Source of the DNA: Flavobacterium ammonificans
GTDB taxonomy: Bacteria > Bacteroidota > Bacteroidia > Flavobacteriales > Flavobacteriaceae
Direction: 5' to 3'
Length of the DNA stretch: 64,000 nt
NCBI RefSeq assembly: GCF_020886115.1
Contig: NZ_AP025185.1
Span: forward strand, 1,116,001 to 1,180,000
Shown here: positions 61,282 through 64,000 of the stretch, one piece after another
Numbering within the stretch: position 1 is the first letter of the stretch
Layout: every line of letters starts with the position of its first letter
Translations under genes and position numbers: made by a program
The notes under the pieces: model-generated
Told to the model about the DNA's origin: nothing
Databases searched by the model: none
The model's input: only the letters and a program-made list of their open reading frames with translations

Positions 61282-62042
61282 TGTCCGTTTAAAACGGCTT
61301 CTCTAACTTTTTTAAATAAATTAGAAGAATACACAAAATCAACCACTGCTTTATTATCGGTTTTGAAAATTTCTTCTTTTGTTCCTTCCCAAGCTTTTAA
61401 TCCGTTTTTTAAGAATACAATTTTTTCTCCAATTTCCATAACGGAGTTCATATCGTGGGTGTTGATTACAGTTGTAATATTGTATTCTTTTGTGATTTCT
61501 TGAATTAAATTGTCAATTACCGTAGCTGTTTTTGGATCTAATCCAGAATTGGGTTCGTCACAAAATAAGTATTTTGGATTGTTTACAATGGCACGAGCAA
61601 TAGCAACACGTTTTTGCATACCACCAGAAATTTCAGATGGCTTTTTGTGATGTGCCTCAACAAGATTAACACGATCAATTACAAAATCAACACGATCTTT
61701 AATCTCTTTTGGCGATTTATTGGTAAACATTTTTAATGGGAATCCAATATTTTCCTCAACGGTCATACTGTCAAAAAGTGCACTCCCTTGAAATACCATG
61801 CCAATTTCACTGCGCAGTTCCCGTTTTTCATCTTTATTCATTTGGCCATAAACTCTTCCATTAAAAGCAATAGTGCCTTTATCTATTTCATGAATACCCA
61901 ATAACGATTTTAAAAAAACAGTTTTTCCTGATCCACTTTGTCCAATAACTAAACTTGTCTGTCCAGCTTCAAAATTGGTACTAATTCCTTTAAGTACTTT
62001 TTGACTACCAAATTTCTTTTCAACGTTTGTAACTTCAATCAT
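61278..62042 (-). CDS. MlaF-type ABC transporter ATP-binding protein
   Basis: The product (254 residues from ATG 62042) has Walker A GQSGSGKTVFLKSLLG, signature ISGGMQKRVAIARAI, Walker B YLFCDEPNSGLDP (Asn where many have Thr) and H-loop NTHDMNSV. The pattern is that of MlaF/Mkl, ATPase of retrograde phospholipid transport. The frame extends to 62102 inside mlaE, but the ATG at 62042 overlaps the mlaE stop as TAATG, the normal coupling. An MCE-domain substrate-binding gene is not within the window. Confidence 0.92.
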   Translation of the reverse strand: MIEVTNVEKKFGSQKVLKGISTNFEAGQTSLVIGQSGSGKTVFLKSLLGIHEIDKGTIAFNGRVYGQMNKDEKRELRSEIGMVFQGSALFDSMTVEENIGFPLKMFTNKSPKEIKDRVDFVIDRVNLVEAHHKKPSEISGGMQKRVAIARAIVNNPKYLFCDEPNSGLDPKTATVIDNLIQEITKEYNITTVINTHDMNSVMEIGEKIVFLKNGLKAWEGTKEEIFKTDNKAVVDFVYSSNLFKKVREAVLNGH

Positions 62043-62788
62043 TAGCTTAATAAAATTTGAGTGAGTAAATAGTTGACAATAATGATGACTACAGAAGTCC
62101 AAACAAATGAAATTGTACTTGCCTTACCAACTTCTAACGCGCCACCCTTCATATAATAACCATGAAAAGAAGGGATAGTTGCTAATATAAAAGCAAAAGC
62201 CAATGTCTTAATGAACGCATAAGTAATATGAAAAGGAATAAATTCTACTTGGAGTCCGTTTATAAATTCCGTTTCTGTTGCAAATCCGCCAAAAACGGCA
62301 GCTAAATACCCTCCAAATATTCCTAAAAACATGGCGATTCCAATAATAAAAGGATACAGGAATAAAGCTACAATTTTCGGGAATACTAAATAATTTAATG
62401 AGTTGACCCCCATTACTTCTAAAGCATCTATTTGTTCCGTAACTCTCATCGTTCCAATACTTGATGTAATAAATGAACCCATTTTACCTGCCATAATAAT
62501 GGAAATAAAAGTGGGTGCAAATTCTAAAATCACGGATTGTCTGGTGGCAAATCCAATTAAATATCTTGGAATTAGCGGATTGGTTAAGTTTAAAGCCGTT
62601 TGAATGGCTACAACTCCACCCACAAAAAACGATATAAAACATACAATACCCAAAGAATCAATAATTAAATCTTCAATCTCTTTTAGGATGAGCTGTTTCA
62701 TCACGCTCCATTTTACAGGTCGGTTGAACATGTCTTTCAACATGAGAAAATAACTTCCTATTTGGGTTAAATATTTGATGAGTATCAT
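62042..62788 (-). CDS. MlaE-type ABC transporter permease
   Basis: The permease (248 residues) has about five membrane segments. Typical stretches are FISFFVGGVVAIQTALNL near residue 55, PTFISIIMAGKMGSFITSSIG and VTEQIDALEVMGVNSLNYLVFPK, the conserved coupling region of the MlaE/YrbE family. It is the first gene of a two-gene operon with the mlaF-like gene. Likely role: phospholipid movement between inner and outer membrane to keep envelope asymmetry. Confidence 0.92.
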   Translation of the reverse strand: MILIKYLTQIGSYFLMLKDMFNRPVKWSVMKQLILKEIEDLIIDSLGIVCFISFFVGGVVAIQTALNLTNPLIPRYLIGFATRQSVILEFAPTFISIIMAGKMGSFITSSIGTMRVTEQIDALEVMGVNSLNYLVFPKIVALFLYPFIIGIAMFLGIFGGYLAAVFGGFATETEFINGLQVEFIPFHITYAFIKTLAFAFILATIPSFHGYYMKGGALEVGKASTISFVWTSVVIIIVNYLLTQILLS

Positions 62789-62864
62789 AATTTTTTAATT
62801 GTAAGCTAAATTACAAAAAATGAAATAGCTTTAGTCTAATTGATTTAGGAGTTTGAACTTTCTA

Positions 62865-63716
62865 TTATTGAAAAAGTTTATTCTTCATTTTTTGAAGTCG
62901 ATATTTTCTAATGAACTTCGCTTGTTCATCAGTAACTAACATAGGTTTGTTTGCTAATTTGGCTTTCCAAAAACCAAGTAAATAGTCTAAAAACAATAAC
63001 GGTTTTCCCTTTCGGAGGGCTAATTTTAGTGAAGCAATTGCGGTAATAATGAAGCCGTAGCCCAAAGTATAAAATGCCTCGCCTTGTTTATATCGTGCGG
63101 TTTTATTGTAATTAGCTCCCGTTGGTTTTAAGTGTTTTACGTGTAAACTTTCATTAGTAACTACTTTCCAATTGTAAAATTTACACAATAATTCATCTAC
63201 CGTATCCCAACCCATTTGTGCTCTCAATCCACCTATTTGTTTAAAAGTTGCTTTTCGATAGGCTTTTAAAGCACCCCGAATATGATCTTTATCGGTTAAA
63301 TTTTCTAAAATCCATTCGCCATTTTTTTCGATGTAACAAAAACCACCTACCATTCCAATAGAGGAATCAGAGTTAAAATGCTGAATTATCGTTTCGAAAT
63401 AGTTTGTTGGAAAAATCAAATCGGAATCTACTTTTACAATTAAATCATAGTCTTCGTCAATAGATTCTAATCCTTTTTGAAAAGCTTGGATAACTTTACT
63501 TCCGGGTAAATGAACTGCACTAGAGTTTTTGGTTACCAATGAAATCCAGGGGTATTTTTCGGCGAAAGCCAAAACTATTTCTGGAGTACTATCTGTTGAA
63601 TTGTCATTCACTACAATTACTTTCGATGGAAGAACGGTTTGATCTGCCAACGATTGTAATGTTAAAGCAATAAATTGTTCTTCATTGTAAGTAGGAATAA
63701 CGATATAATACTTCAT
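62865..63716 (-). CDS. Glycosyltransferase family 2
   Basis: The GT-A glycosyltransferase (283 residues) begins YYIVIPTYNEEQFIALTLQS; VIVVNDNSTDSTPEIV binds the nucleotide, and LIVKVDSDLIFPTNYF has the DxD metal motif. The C-terminus is basic (FIRKYRLQKMKNKLFQ) and lacks a clear membrane helix. Its ATG overlaps the stop of the upstream methyltransferase (TAATG at 63716), so the two are coupled, probably within a surface-polysaccharide locus continuing beyond the window. Confidence 0.9.
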   Translation of the reverse strand: MKYYIVIPTYNEEQFIALTLQSLADQTVLPSKVIVVNDNSTDSTPEIVLAFAEKYPWISLVTKNSSAVHLPGSKVIQAFQKGLESIDEDYDLIVKVDSDLIFPTNYFETIIQHFNSDSSIGMVGGFCYIEKNGEWILENLTDKDHIRGALKAYRKATFKQIGGLRAQMGWDTVDELLCKFYNWKVVTNESLHVKHLKPTGANYNKTARYKQGEAFYTLGYGFIITAIASLKLALRKGKPLLFLDYLLGFWKAKLANKPMLVTDEQAKFIRKYRLQKMKNKLFQ

Positions 63717-64000
63717 TATTTAATTTTTTCGGCGTAAACGATGTAATATCTTGGCGTAAAGAAACGCAACAATGGTCTAAAACCAATCTTTTTCACAGGA
63801 TGAGTAAATTTCTCCCTTGCGATGATTTTCCATCCCGTTTTTTCTAACAACCAATCCAATTGCCAATCTTCAAACTCGTGATAATGCCTATCCCACATAT
63901 CTGTTTTGCTACGATAAGCGGGAGAAAACCACAATCGAAGCGGAATTGAAATCAACAATTTATCTGATTTTACATTTTGTAAAATAGTGTACGGATTTAA
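63716..64000 (-). CDS. Class I SAM-dependent methyltransferase, C-terminal part (partial)
   Basis: The minus-strand frame is open from the window end (codon 63998-64000) to the TAA at 63716-63718, 94 residues. WFSPAYRSKTDMWDRHYHEF and EDWQLDWLLEKTGWKI resemble the late part of methyltransferase domains, with FFTPRYYIVYAEKIK at the end; the SAM-binding motifs would be outside the window. Coupled to the GT2 gene by a one-base overlap. The assignment is tentative because the diagnostic N-terminal part is missing. Confidence 0.65.
   Translation of the reverse strand, partial: LNPYTILQNVKSDKLLISIPLRLWFSPAYRSKTDMWDRHYHEFEDWQLDWLLEKTGWKIIAREKFTHPVKKIGFRPLLRFFTPRYYIVYAEKIK

Overview
The window is a 64 kb piece of a Flavobacterium-like chromosome (Bacteroidota, Flavobacteriaceae). 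This follows from the AT-rich DNA, the many TAnnTTTG -7 boxes typical of the Bacteroidota housekeeping sigma factor, the gliding and type IX secretion genes gldA, gldJ and porV, an exbB-exbD-exbD-tonB locus, and a 16S rRNA gene ending in GGAACACCTCCTTTCT. No prophage, plasmid, CRISPR array, insertion sequence or complete transposase was seen. Most of the window is housekeeping DNA, and the unusual material lies in leaders and intergenic regions.

Layout. 1-1416: 3' end of metH, then metF. 1470-2366: gldA. 2555-6869: the phenylalanine/tyrosine operon (pheA, an aminotransferase, tyrA, and a DAHP synthase-chorismate mutase fusion). It is preceded by what looks like a complete ribosome-mediated attenuator with an 18-residue leader peptide holding 5 Phe and 3 Tyr. 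7008-11672: rsgA, an IVP/S23 four-helix-bundle ORF framed by inverted repeats, dtd, a MazG-like gene, aroA and queA. 11980-18202: kynU and kmo of kynurenine metabolism, with a flavin reductase-like gene, a penicillin acylase homologue and a cupin. 18642-24379: the TonB energising operon with a PstS-like lipoprotein and a TPR protein. 24504-29575: queE, a DinB/YfiT-type protein, a methyltransferase, a cysteine-cluster protein, a NamZ-like lipoprotein and an FtsX-type permease. 29963-35696: a complete rRNA operon (three tandem promoters, 16S, tRNA-Ile, tRNA-Ala, 23S, 5S), followed by a degenerate second 5S copy. 36235-44038: miaE, two cell-surface/redox genes, pdhA-pdhC, cdd and porV. 44235-47377: gldJ and murF. 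47410-54768: a small glucan-utilisation cluster (GH16, GH30, GH3, a Nudix-type regulator and a GH13_18 phosphorylase). 54946-64000: tRNA-Val, folC, a second exbB-exbD with a convergent Gly-rich TonB-like gene, acyl-CoA dehydrogenase, an SDR, a SprT-like gene, an MlaFE-type transporter, a GT2, and a partial methyltransferase running off the end.

How the genes work together. The pheA operon plus aroA cover much of the shikimate-to-Phe/Tyr route, and the leader would tie the branch to charged tRNA-Phe/Tyr. MetH and MetF form the methyl-folate branch of methionine synthesis. QueA and QueE belong to queuosine synthesis; miaE, dtd and the rRNA/tRNA genes add to a translation theme. GldA, GldJ and PorV serve gliding and protein secretion. 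The glycoside hydrolases could cut laminarin-like beta-glucans to glucose without a local SusC/SusD pair.

The intergenic DNA carries at least three families of small structured repeats: a roughly 50-130 bp element with terminal complementarity (11726, 29602, 36051), a roughly 28 bp hairpin ending in TGACA (26426, 36186, 57555, 57611), and TCCCGA...TCGGGA-type palindromes, two of which sit inside the 5S pseudogene. Genes, motifs and pairings were read directly from the sequence; no database search or folding program was run.
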